A stretch of 64,000 nucleotides of DNA from Vitellaria paradoxa (taxonomy: Eukaryota > Streptophyta > Magnoliopsida > Ericales > Sapotaceae). The stretch is taken from positions 45,076,173-45,140,172 of the forward strand of contig CM034233.1 in assembly GCA_019916065.1 (NCBI GenBank), in the 5' to 3' direction. The notes beneath the pieces are model-generated. The model did no database searches. It had not been told where the DNA came from and saw nothing but the letters and a program-made list of their open reading frames with translations. A program made the position numbers and the translations under genes. Positions within the stretch are counted from its first letter, which is position 1. Each line of letters starts with the position of its first letter. This document shows positions 35,725-45,286 of the stretch, piece after piece.

Positions 35725-36507
35725 TTATCCAACAGCCTCTCTATCCCATGCATCCACAAATGGTTTAAGAAATAAAATGTTCTCTACGGGCCCACGAAAC
35801 ACTGAATATGGATGCTTTCCAGGTGTAAAACACACCGGGGAATGAAAGGTCAAGTGAGGTTCTTGAAACCTCGGATGTGGCCAAAGTGTAAGTGCAGGTG
35901 TGGACATAGTTGGCTCAATTAGTCTCTTGACACCCAAGAAATCGATGGATATGGAAATGGTGTGTTTAATAAGTCCTTCAATGCCCACGAAATCTATGGG
36001 TGTAAAAATGCTAGGTTTGAATGAACTCTCAACACCCAAAAAGTCAATGTAAACCTTCCCCGTGTCCACTACCTCTCTCCAATGATGGCCGATCTCATGG
36101 TCGTCACTCACAATTCCTATAGTAAGACTTTTGGATTGGACTAAGTCAGGAGATGAGAGGTGTGCACCACTCTCAACCTCGGTTGTGTAGTGGAGTGAAC
36201 TGGGGTCAACTGACTCAATGATATGTTCCTCGGGCCATGTGGCATTCAAATGCTCAGTTGGAGTCAAAGGACTCTCAATAAGGCTTGGGGTGGTTGGGGT
36301 AGGTTGAGCATCAAGCTCGGTAGTAGGAAAGAATTGTATGTCTCCCTGACTCTCCGTAGGTGGTAAAGGAACATCCTGAATGGAAGTGTCTAGAGGACTA
36401 TGAGAAAGTTGGTCATTACAAATGTTATCCCCAATGTAGTTAGGGCAATTGTCCCACTTAGTGCCTAGAATAGTGTTTGAGGTCGACGTCTCAATCATGT
36501 TTACCAC
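35725..36507 (-). CDS. D2 ORF2: gag C-terminal extension with IDFLGVE repeats
   Basis: Function unknown; 260 residues, open. ATG at 36507 (MVNMIETSTS) overlaps the end of gag by 17 bp in another frame. Removing one A in the run near the overlap would give one continuous gag-ORF2 frame as in D1, so ORF2 is probably the gag C-terminus split by a recent 1-bp insertion, or expressed by frameshifting. Residues about 90-110 contain 'SPLTPTEHLNATWPEEHII'. Around 165-215 are three 17-residue repeats: 'IDFLGVESSFKPSIFTP', 'IDFVGIEGLIKHTISIS', 'IDFLGVKRLIEPTMSTP'. The end is 'VENILFLKPFVDAWDREAVG'. No membrane segment, zinc motif or catalytic triad is seen. Confidence 0.72.
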   Translation of the reverse strand: MVNMIETSTSNTILGTKWDNCPNYIGDNICNDQLSHSPLDTSIQDVPLPPTESQGDIQFFPTTELDAQPTPTTPSLIESPLTPTEHLNATWPEEHIIESVDPSSLHYTTEVESGAHLSSPDLVQSKSLTIGIVSDDHEIGHHWREVVDTGKVYIDFLGVESSFKPSIFTPIDFVGIEGLIKHTISISIDFLGVKRLIEPTMSTPALTLWPHPRFQEPHLTFHSPVCFTPGKHPYSVFRGPVENILFLKPFVDAWDREAVG

Positions 36508-37459
36508 TTAGATTGGTGCTCATAGCTTGTGTGAACTTAGAAACTTGCTCTCTCAAGTCATCTAGGGCTTGGTACCAGCCGTTATTAATTTTCAACTGCT
36601 GTTGCATGAATTGATAAAAAGTGTCCTCAAGTCGTGCATCATTAGGTTCACAAGGCCAATCATCCTGAAGTTCCTCGTGCTGGCCTTCAGTGAGTGGAAC
36701 AAGATTAGGATAGGCACAATAATTAGTCTCTATGCATGTGCTACTTCTAAAGGATGAATCATGAAGGTCAAGTGAAGTAGAAGCATATGGGGAAGGTTTG
36801 GTGTGGCTTTCAAGTGCACGAGATTCAAAACTAGGCTTAAGTCTTCCCTGTGGCCTGGTGTGTTTATAGAAAAATTTGAGGAATGACCATGCCTCACCTG
36901 GGGTAAGGTCAAGAAATTCCCTATCTAAGACTTTACCAAACGCCTGGTGTAAACTACTAGGTAGAGCATTATATAATATGGCTACAATGTCCCCTAGCTC
37001 TAATCCGTGACTTGGGAATGTTTCCAAAAGATTGTTAAATCTCTCCCAGCTTTTATAAAATACTTCACCCTTCTTTCGATAAAAATTTTTGATTTGCAGG
37101 CTATGGGTGAAGGTTTGGTGAATAGGGGAGAAATGTTCGATAAAAGCTTGATGAAATTGCTCCCAAGTACAGACCCATTCACTTATAGCACAACACCAGT
37201 CACCAGCCACACTTTGCAATGATAAAGGGAAAACCATGAGCCTAAGTCTCTTACTCATTCTAACATCATCATATAAGCCACACACTGCCTTAAACCTATC
37301 AAGGTGAAGACACGGGTATTCCTCCTCATGCCTGAAGAATTGGGGTAATTGGTGATAGGTCTCTAATGTATAGTCATATCCAAATTGGTCACTTAGAGAC
37401 TCTATGTAGGCTTTGGCATCAAAAGGACCATGAGTGAAGTCACCAAAACTAATATCCAT
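36491..37459 (-). CDS. gag: D2 gag
   Basis: Capsid-type protein, 322 residues from ATG 37459 (MDISFGDFTHGPFD); the upstream in-frame extension (to 37519) is hydrophobic leader sequence without support. Core motifs: 'LHLDRFKAVCGLYDDVRMS', 'RLMVFPLSLQSVAGDWCCAI', 'FIEHFSPIHQTFTHSLQIKN', 'GEVFYKSWERFNNLLETFPS', 'LTPGEAWSFLKFFYKHTRPQ', then a Gln-rich helix-like C-terminus ('QFMQQQLKINN', 'DLREQVSKFTQAM'). It is clearly homologous to D1 gag and shares the SWERF segment with A gag. No zinc knuckle. Open throughout, so it could still be translated. Confidence 0.88.
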   Translation of the reverse strand: MDISFGDFTHGPFDAKAYIESLSDQFGYDYTLETYHQLPQFFRHEEEYPCLHLDRFKAVCGLYDDVRMSKRLRLMVFPLSLQSVAGDWCCAISEWVCTWEQFHQAFIEHFSPIHQTFTHSLQIKNFYRKKGEVFYKSWERFNNLLETFPSHGLELGDIVAILYNALPSSLHQAFGKVLDREFLDLTPGEAWSFLKFFYKHTRPQGRLKPSFESRALESHTKPSPYASTSLDLHDSSFRSSTCIETNYCAYPNLVPLTEGQHEELQDDWPCEPNDARLEDTFYQFMQQQLKINNGWYQALDDLREQVSKFTQAMSTNLSGKHD

Positions 37460-37680
37460 GATAAGAAAGCAAAAAAATGAAAACAAAATGAAAGAAAAAA
37501 AAATTACACTAAAATGCAACCTAAATTAATTAACATGCAAGCTAGATTAGATGATATGCAAATGGATATGTGATAATGCAAAAGAAAGAAAACTACTAAT
37601 AAAGAGATAGAGAAAAGAAAAATTCACCCAATTTCTCAAGCGAACTCCTCCTAACTCCCAAGTCTAGCGCTTAGTTGCCC

Positions 37681-37698
37681 TCCCCGGCAACGGCGCCA
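37681..37698 (-). promoter_or_regulatory. Primer binding site of D2 (tRNA-Asp)
   Basis: Reverse complement reads TGGCGCCGTTGCCGGGGA, a perfect 18-nt match, 6 bp inside the LTR edge at 37705. Leader 37460-37680 to gag has no ORF. Confidence 0.94.
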
Positions 37699-37704
37699 AA
37701 AACT

Positions 37705-39199
37705 TGACCGACCCTAAAAAGTGTTTCGGGTTCTACCTCTCAAGTGCAAGAGGGCAGTCGTAGTTTTAAAACTCGGTGAGTCCGAGGTCAAATCCACAGG
37801 GACGGCTTTGTTAAAAGCTCTAGACTTGTTCTCTTAGCTAGTAGGTGAACCTAAATTAATTTAAACTAAATTTTCAACAACTCAAACTTTTGTTTTAGGT
37901 TCTAACTGAATTAAATATTAATTAAAGAAATTCAATTTAATTTTAAAGTGCAACAAAGCATTTACTCTAAATTCTAAAGTGAATAAATCAACTCATAAAT
38001 TAAATTAAATAACAAGCACAATACTAAAAAGGTTCTTGATCCAACTTTCAAGTCCGGGTAGTTCACTACTTTACCTTGGGATGTTTTTATTCAAATCTAG
38101 ATTAGGGTTTAATTCGAAAAGTGTTAAGAAAATTTTAATCAAAGGTCAGTACCAGTGATCTCAAGCGGATATGGTTAAAGACCTTTGTTTCCGAAAGTTT
38201 TTCTAACAAACAAAACTAGAAATGAATTCGAAACCTATTTTTAACCTTATTCAAAAGTATGTAAACGGTTATATTCGAAAACCCATACTAGTGACTTCAA
38301 ACGAATGTGGTTAAAGATTTTCGGTTTGAATGTTTTCGAAACAAGTTAAAATAGATTTTAATATGGTAGATTCTTATGCATGAGCTCTCACAACCCATGT
38401 GAAGGGTCTACGAACATCCCAAGGTTTTTCGTGAACTACCCATTCTTGATTTGTTGAACCAAGAACTAGGGTTTTATGCTACAACTAGTTTAAACATCAC
38501 AAAGGCAACAAAATAACACTCAATCATGCTATTTAATAATTGAAATAAACAAAACATTGTATTAAAGATGAAACGAAAATAACTTACAAGGTTTGCGCAT
38601 AAAAGAAGAGATGAACTACGAATGCGAAGATGAACAATAAAATGCCAACAATATCCATGAACAGTCTTCAAGAACAAAAACTCTCTAAAAACTATTCTAA
38701 AAACTAATCTAAACTTCAATGGAATGGTAGAAACTTCTAAGGAGGGCGTCTCTTTCATAGCCATCCCATAGGGTCTTTAAAAAATATGCTACAAAACCCT
38801 AGAAGAGGAGCTTTCACGCGGTTGTTGTAAATCACGGGTGGTCCTGACCGTCTGGAGAGGGGGTCGGGACCGTCTGAAGTTTTGTACTTTCTGTGGCCCC
38901 GACTGTCTGTGAGACGGTGGGGACCGTCTAATATCTCCTTCATTGCTTTCTTTCCTTCTCTTGGTTGGGTCTTTAGGCTAGTCTTTTCCATCGAAGATGA
39001 GGTTCAAACCATGACTTTTTCTTTGTCTTCTTGGCCCTCTCCATAGCTATAAACTTCGACCTCTTTGCCCTTTTTCTTACAAATAAAACAATAAAAGTAT
39101 AAGTAACACAATAACACTAAAACTTCAACTTTACTTCTTTTAATGGATGAATAAGTGTTGAGTTAGAGAGTTTGTAATTACACTTTTCAAGTGTAATCA
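37705..39199 (-). mobile_element. D2 5' LTR
   Basis: 1495 bp. It holds two hairpins of exactly 48 bp spaced 136 bp: CAAAGGTC (38140-38147) with GACCTTTG (38180-38187), and CGAAAA (38276-38281) with TTTTCG (38318-38323), both enclosing an ACYAGTGA...TGGTT core. GGTCSGGACC-type palindromes at 38835-38930 have one more unit than the 3' LTR. No gene. Confidence 0.92.
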
Positions 39200-41514
39200 C
39201 TAGCCTAGGGGTGATAAGAAAATCTAAAATCTACTATTGGGGCCTTAAAATATTGGTTAAATATATATAGTTTTGTTTTTATGATGCAAGAGAGAGAGAG
39301 AGGTATTGGTCGGAGAGGAAGAGTCGGGTGAAGAAGCAAAGGAAGAACAAGGAAGAAGAAGAAAAGGAAACTGGGTGGAAAATTTCAAGGTAGGTCCTTC
39401 TAACCTAAATGAAAATCAAATCCATCTTGTAAGAGTGTAATTGGACCTCAAGGAACTCTTCCATGTAATTTATTTGTAGTTTAGATCAAGGAGAGAGAGG
39501 ATTGAGTCCATTAAAGCTTGAGAGCTTAGAACCACAAAACATCTTCTTGTTGATCCATCTTCTTACAACTTGAGGTAGAGATTTAATGCCTAATTCTTAC
39601 ATATGTGATGTGTAATAAGGACTAGAATACCATTAGAAAAACCCTTTTAAGTGTTGATTACATTTATGGAAGATATTGGAAGTTATATACACATATATAT
39701 GTATGTATAGGTTAAGAGAGTGAAAATGGTGTTTTGATCGATAACTTGACTTTTGGTCAATCAAAACCCAAATTGTTGATTTCCATTGGATGACCTAAGA
39801 GACTTGTGGTGATGTTAATAACATGAAATTTTAGGTGTCCTAACTTAAACTTGGTCAATTTGAGGTCCCAAGTGTGAAAAACCAAGAAACCAGAAAATAG
39901 AGCATAGAACTCGTAAATAGGACCAAGCTGTGGGCGCACGAGAGTGACACAGTTAGGTGCCCAAGACACGGGCACCTAGCCTCCTTGGGCACACAAGGTG
40001 TGGGCACACAGGCGAGTGCCAGCTTGGGCACCCACCGAGCCTAAGCATAATTCCTGACTTTGTTTACCTTGGCCTTCTACCTTAGGTTTATGAAAGAGTT
40101 TAGTAACATGTTTTCACATGAAACTTTTGTTTGATTAATTGCATGGATTTAAAAAGGGAAATGTGTTCTAAAAAGTGATTAAGGATTGGTTATCTTAAGC
40201 TAATGGGATTTAACTTGTAAGGGTGAATGAATGTTACCTTGAATGAAATGAATTAGAAGATTACTTTGAGACAAGAGTCTTAATCAAGTAGAAATGTGAT
40301 TATGCCTTGATGTAAACTAAATGTTGAGGTATATGAACATGTGATTGAATGAACAAAATTGTGAATTGACAAAGAGACTCAAATTCATAATGATGATAAA
40401 TGTTGAATGTTTTATAAGGTTTGATCAATGTTGATATATGACAAGCCTTGGGATGAACCGAAACGTTGACATATGTTGTTGGATAGTATATGATGATGAA
40501 TGTGAACCTATGATAGATGAGAATGGAATGTGATGAATGGTTGTTTGTGTGCCAGGGGCCGTGGTAGGGTGCAGAAATAGGAAGGGTTTTGAGATTACTC
40601 TTGGGTTGAGAGTCCTGGAACCTGCGCAGGGTTTAGTGTCAATGCCAGTGGGTTAGTAGCCCACAACATTGTGTGTGTTTTGGTTCCTCATGGCCGTGGA
40701 TGGAAATCCTAAACAACGACATCGGTTTATCATTTTCGTTGGGTATTAGCCCATAAAAGACGATAAAGTGTATGCACCTATCCCCCGATGACTTGTGTGG
40801 TTATGGTTATGCAATGTAATGATGAATAGATGACGATGTGAGTATGGTTATTTAATTAAATAATGGCTAGGTGATAAAATGTTGATGAAATGTGATTTGA
40901 ATTAAGGATTGAATTGCAAAACATAAACATTAACCGAAATTGAATCTTAAATTTTAGCATTAGTTGAATGAATATATGTTTTCACCTAAATGGGTTACTT
41001 GTTATGTTAATGTAATGTTATGACTCTAAATAATGTTAAGTGGCTACCCTTACCTGAATTGCATTGCATGATTAGATTGCATACCATATATGTTTGTTTG
41101 AGACATCGTGGGTACAAGTGGACCCGTGCTCACATTTCTACAGTTTTTGATGCAAGAACAAGCCATAACAATCAGGTGGACTAATGGGGTTGGACTGGAA
41201 GTATGTGTATGAGCCCTATTAAACTTAGCAAGCTTTTGGTCATTTAGTATAAATTGCATTTGGAATTGTAATATTGTACAAAGCTAGACTTATTCGATTT
41301 GGTTGTAATGGCCCTAAGGCCTAAGTTATGTATTAATGGGAATGGAGTATGGAGTATGTGACCTGGCAACAGTCAAGGTTTTACTTATGTTATTTATCTT
41401 ATATCTTAGGCTCACTAGTTGATGTCACGTTGCTCTGATCATGGGTGGTTATGTTAGTGCATGTTATGTGTGTTTATCACTCACCCCTCCGGTCTCGAGA
41501 TCCGGGGTATGACA
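39200..41514 (+). mobile_element. B2 3' LTR, right part
   Basis: Begins with the second TSD copy CTAGC (39200-39204), then follows the 5' LTR from about 14270 to its end, finishing GGGGTATGACA at 41514. GA repeat at 39289-39302. Degenerate GGGCRCCC sites near 39930-40030. No gene. A resumes after TSD CTACC (41515-41519). Confidence 0.9.
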
Positions 41515-41683
41515 CTACCAATGGAGTGCATGAGCCATTTTTGTGGTCCCATGCTAACAATTCAATTCATTTTCAATTGCCATTATTTTACTTAATTAGT
41601 AGGGGGCCACTGAATTTGTGTGGACGTAGGGATTGCTTTAAATATGTGCTCCAATATATACATCCCTTTTTGTAGATAATTCA

Positions 41684-42680
41684 ATGGCACCACGAACCAA
41701 GAAGAAAGCAAATAGGCAATTAGGGATCACATCTTTTGATAGTGATAGATTCTGAACATTGGAGGTTGAAAAATAGTATGATGATGTGTGGTGCCATAAG
41801 CCTGTAGTCGCTAAGAAATTTTGGAATATTGTGCAATTTCAAGGTGACGAATTTTTATTATTTCAAAACTTTGAGGGCCGGCAATGGTTACAAATCGCAC
41901 AATTCCATGCCTCCTGCATCTTTGACGTGGTGAGGGACTTTTTGCTAATATCAAAAAGAACTCATTGGTCTGGAGTAAAGGAAGGTAAAGAATAATAGGG
42001 TGGGTCTGCGGGGTTGAAATTCAACTAACACCCAATGATTTTATTGATGTGTTTCTACTACCTTGGGTTCAAAACCCAGAATTCACTTACCTGGCAAGAG
42101 GGTGTCAACATTTACCTAAAATAGCTAGGAAGATTTTATCTGTTAATCAAGATTGGACTGGGGAGTACAGGAAATAGGTCTCTACTTTGAATGCCAAATA
42201 TTGGGCCCTCCACATGTTCTCTTGCACCAACCTCTTACCCCAAAATAGGAATTCCAATTGTAGTCCGCTTCGAGCTAGATTGATTTGCGCTATTGGGATT
42301 GGAATGGCGATTGATTTGCCTTCCTTCATTTGGCACCAAATTGGGGGTGCACTTATAGAGATATTTTGGTAAAGAGGAGCACACATCACTGCAAACTTAA
42401 CCATAGCCACTGGACTTCAACCTTTCACTATCACCTCCTATGCTAAATCCAAGGGTAATTTAGCTAAGGGCAAGAAGCGAAGAGCAAAAGAAGGAAGTGG
42501 AGCCGAGCACCAGGGGAAGAGGAAGATGAGATAGACATTTCCATGGCGGATTTGGTAGAACGAATGAGCCGCCTTAAACATAATCAGGAGGTTATATAGC
42601 AGTACCAACAGACAAAAATTCATCTTTTGCAAACTATCCCGAACCATCTCGTGACTCTCAGCAACCTCCACCATAGGCTT
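41684..42680 (+). pseudogene. Element A env-position ORF (Athila putative plant transposon protein type), broken
   Basis: Function unknown even in intact Athila relatives, where a third ORF sits between pol and the 3' LTR. ATG 41684 (MAPRTKKKANR). Recognisable pieces: 'VAKKFWNIVQFQGDEFLLFQ', 'QIAQFHASCIFDVVRDFLLI', and, in a different frame, 'LNAKYWALHMFSCTNLLPQN' and 'LRARLICAIGIGMAIDLPSF'. The latter resembles the 'RALLLYAILEGKPINVG' type stretch of this family. A basic segment (42465-42525) and a heptad-like helix ('DISMADLVERMSRLKHNQEV') follow. Several stops and frameshifts. No signal peptide or transmembrane helix was seen, so envelope function is not supported. Confidence 0.6.
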
Positions 42681-42951
42681 AGCAGAGAGCAATCTTATAT
42701 ATGTTTTCTTTTAGTTAGTTTATTCCTTTTGAGAGTTAGGGGTAAGCTTAATGTTTCAAATTGTAATCCTAAACTCGGTTACTTTTTCTATTAGTATTGT
42801 ACTTTTAATTTTGTGCTAATTTACTTTTCTGGTTATTAATTTCTTTTGTGGTTACGATGGTCACTTCATGCTTGTTTATATTAATTACATTATGTTCTAA
42901 GCACTATTTCTTTATTTATGAAAGCACAGGTACACTCTAACTGATTTGACT

Positions 42952-43479
42952 ATGGCTACACATAACCAGGATGATAATATGAGTAACAATAGGAGTCACA
43001 AATGTAAATGGGATGTTTTGTCATTTAATAGTTGGGAAGAGAGTGACTCTAAGAGCTATAAGGGTAGCTTAGAAGAATGGCCTGACAAATATTTTATAGA
43101 AGGAAATTTCTTGCCTTTACCTGAGGCTGTTCCCCCATTTTTTACTTTAGCACCCCATTAATTGTTTGAGGCTGCTTGGTGGGATGAAGTAGACCTAGAA
43201 ATAAATGTTAGAATGGAATGGGTAGAAATTGTTATAGCTATGGAATGGCCCGATGCCCCAGCTACAGACTCTAACCACTTGTCCATCACATCATCCCAGG
43301 ATTTATCTAACTCTAATGATATACCACCCTTAGAATATATTCCTGATGGGATTAGTGGATATGAGATAAGTGAGTCAACTGCAGATGCTAACATTTCACT
43401 TCAGTCGCTAGAGCCCTCAAGCCAGGTGTTTGCTGTTCTTCATGATGCACTCATTTCACTTGATGATGGCATGAGGTAA
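42952..43479 (+). pseudogene. Element A small acidic ORF (ORF4), one stop
   Basis: Not recognised. ATG 42952 (MATHNQDDNMSNNRSHKC) to a stop at 43477, 176 codons with one in-frame TAA at 43159. Strongly acidic, Trp- and Ser-rich ('WDVLSFNSWEESDSKSYKG', 'WWDEVDLEIN', 'SITSSQDLSNSNDIPPLEYI'). It ends just before the internal hairpin/polypurine tract, the same place where ORF2 ends in D1 and D2, but I see no convincing residue similarity to ORF2. A single stop over 528 bp in an otherwise shattered element suggests it was coding. Confidence 0.45.
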
Positions 43480-43612
43480 TATTTACCATTTTTCATTATT
43501 TTCTATTTTTGTCCTTTATTTTATTCTTGCATTTCGCTTTATTGTTCCCTCACTGTCATTTGTCACTATGCATTAGTTGTCACTTTCCTTTGCACTATTT
43601 ATGGTTTAACAA

Positions 43613-43652
43613 CACACATTGGGGACAATGTGTGACTTTAGTTGGGGGGAGG
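43613..43652 (+). promoter_or_regulatory. Internal hairpin plus polypurine tract, element A
   Basis: Perfect 9-bp stem CACACATTG (43613-43621) and CAATGTGTG (43626-43634) with loop GGGA, followed by TTGGGGGGAGGG. It lies about 1.6 kb upstream of the LTR tract, so it would be a second, internal plus-strand priming candidate. Confidence 0.65.
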
Positions 43653-45249
43653 GCATGGCAAGGTAAAACATGAATGCATTGTGTATAAAAAATAAAATAA
43701 AATAGCGACTAATGTGGGGGTGTACACTTAGTTGGAGGATGGTAGTAGTCATAGAAATAAGGAATGTTTAAATGTCAATTGCGAATAGGTAACTAAAGTT
43801 ATAAATTGAGTATAAAATTTTCAAATGTATGGTAGACTTTTCACTTGAGATTACTGTGATGAAAAATTGTTAGGGAGTAGAGTTCATGAAACATAGTTGA
43901 TCATGTATGCCAAAACATAGGTGGAGACTTAAGAACCCATCCTTTGTGAGATTTTGAGCCTAAACTGTTATTCTTAAGAGGATTGAACATATATTCTATA
44001 TCATATTTTTCTTCTATCTCACATTTTTTTTATAGCTTCATTACACTGTCTTGTGTTCGTATTAAATGTAACGAGTTATTGTTTTCCAATTGCATGTATG
44101 GATTAGTGATTCCAAAAAATGTTGGTAACTTAGGGAGTGATGTTAGGCCATCGTTCTATTATTTGAAAGCTTGTTACCCTTCTTTGAATTCATTGCCCTT
44201 GGAACCAAGTTGAAGCCTTTAGAACAAAATAAAATATACAATTTTTCTTTAGAGCCACAAATTTACCTGTGTAAGCCTTAGATATCTAGGCAAGCCAACC
44301 CTTGCATGCAATGGGATGATTAGTGCAGTGTGTGCTAAGGTGTATGAGGGTGAGATTGAAAAAAAAAAAAAAAAGAGAGAAGAGATAATTTAAATATACC
44401 ATATGCAAGTGGGGACATGATTTTATGTGACTCAACACTTTTTGGCCCATTTCACAAAAAAAAAAAAAAAAAAAAAAATCCTTCAATGTTGGTATTGAAG
44501 GAGTAGAAAGGAGAAAGTTGGGGGGGTTTCTTAACATACAAGCACTCCGAACCTAGGGCATGCACTTTGAATTTCCATACCCATCGTTTGGTTAACCATT
44601 ACCCCAAGCCCCATTACAACCTAGTAAATACCTAATGAACTTTAGGTGAAGAGCATTTTTAAGAACATTGATCCATTTCATGTGAGAGATTGTGGTATTC
44701 TCGTATATGCATTAATACATTTCGTCTATGAAGCAATGTGGCATTCTGCACTTCAATTTTTCTATTATTCCTTGGTTAGGGTTTATTGCGTTATTTGAAT
44801 TTGTACTCCTGCATGAATCATGAGAGCAACCCTTATCGAGTGAATTTTGTTGGAAGAGTGAATAACCTGGTAAGATTTGAAGTCAAGACCACTGTTTCTG
44901 AGCATACAAGATAGGCATGTTGATTGAATAATATGAACTTACCTTCTGGAAATTACATGATCAATATAGTAGGATAGTCTCATTACATTAGGGAGATTTA
45001 TGCAAAATTTTAAGCTTGAGTCACTTATCTTGCATTGGAGTTAAAGCATGAATTATTGAAGTGGTTATTACCATCCCTTGGACTAGTTAAGGAATTTTGT
45101 GGGTAGATTCACTGCAATCCCTCACGAGACTTCACTCGTCCACTAAGGGAAATCTAGGGGTTTAAAAGGCTTGTTGCACACTACTAAGTGTAATCGTGTT
45201 TCCAACGAAAAAAGAAATAGGATAATAGTTATGATAGTTTGAATAAAAC

Positions 45250-45286
45250 CATTGCTAGGGACTAGCAATGCTCTAGTTGGGGGGTG
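45250..45286 (+). promoter_or_regulatory. Terminal hairpin plus polypurine tract, element A
   Basis: Perfect 9-bp stem CATTGCTAG (45250-45258) and CTAGCAATG (45262-45270), loop GGA, then TTGGGGGGTG (45277-45286) abutting the LTR. Confidence 0.85.

Larger units (their letters stand above)
31943..39199 (-). mobile_element. Element D2: intact-looking non-autonomous gag-only Athila-type element
   Basis: Complete: 5' LTR 37705-39199, primer site 37681-37698, gag and ORF2, 3' non-coding region, 3' LTR 31943-33414, and perfect TSD CTAGC (31938-31942, 39200-39204). Total 7257 bp. No protease, RT or integrase. It sits in the 3' LTR of B2. The LTRs differ by scattered substitutions and by one roughly 25-bp palindrome unit, so it is fairly recent. 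The best-preserved element of the window. Confidence 0.92.
13937..41514 (+). mobile_element. Element B2, Tekay/Del-type chromovirus, interrupted by E, D1 and D2
   Basis: 5' LTR 13937-16614, tRNA-iMet primer site, ORF0, gag, pol (19006-31571 with two insertions), polypurine tract, 3' LTR (31623-31942 plus 39200-41514). TSD CTACC at 13932-13936 and 41515-41519 is perfect. Own length is about 11 kb. Lineage is called from the primer site, gag/RT/integrase motifs and chromodomain-like tail. Confidence 0.9.
43480..45286 (+). other. Element A 3' non-coding region
   Basis: No gene. Order: internal hairpin and polypurine tract (43613-43652), A-runs (44360-44375 and 44456-44478), a region collinear with 1-682 (from about 44600), conserved block 'cactcgtccacta' (45130-45175), terminal hairpin and polypurine tract (45250-45286). 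Confidence 0.75.

Noticed and set aside
41684..42680. Calling the third ORF of A a retroviral envelope gene
   Set aside because: No signal peptide, furin-like site or transmembrane helix is visible. Only the position and similarity to the plant transposon protein type support a call, so envelope function is not claimed.
43158..43394. 78-residue minus-strand ORF opposite ORF4
   Set aside because: It mirrors the more convincing plus-strand frame and has no recognisable features.
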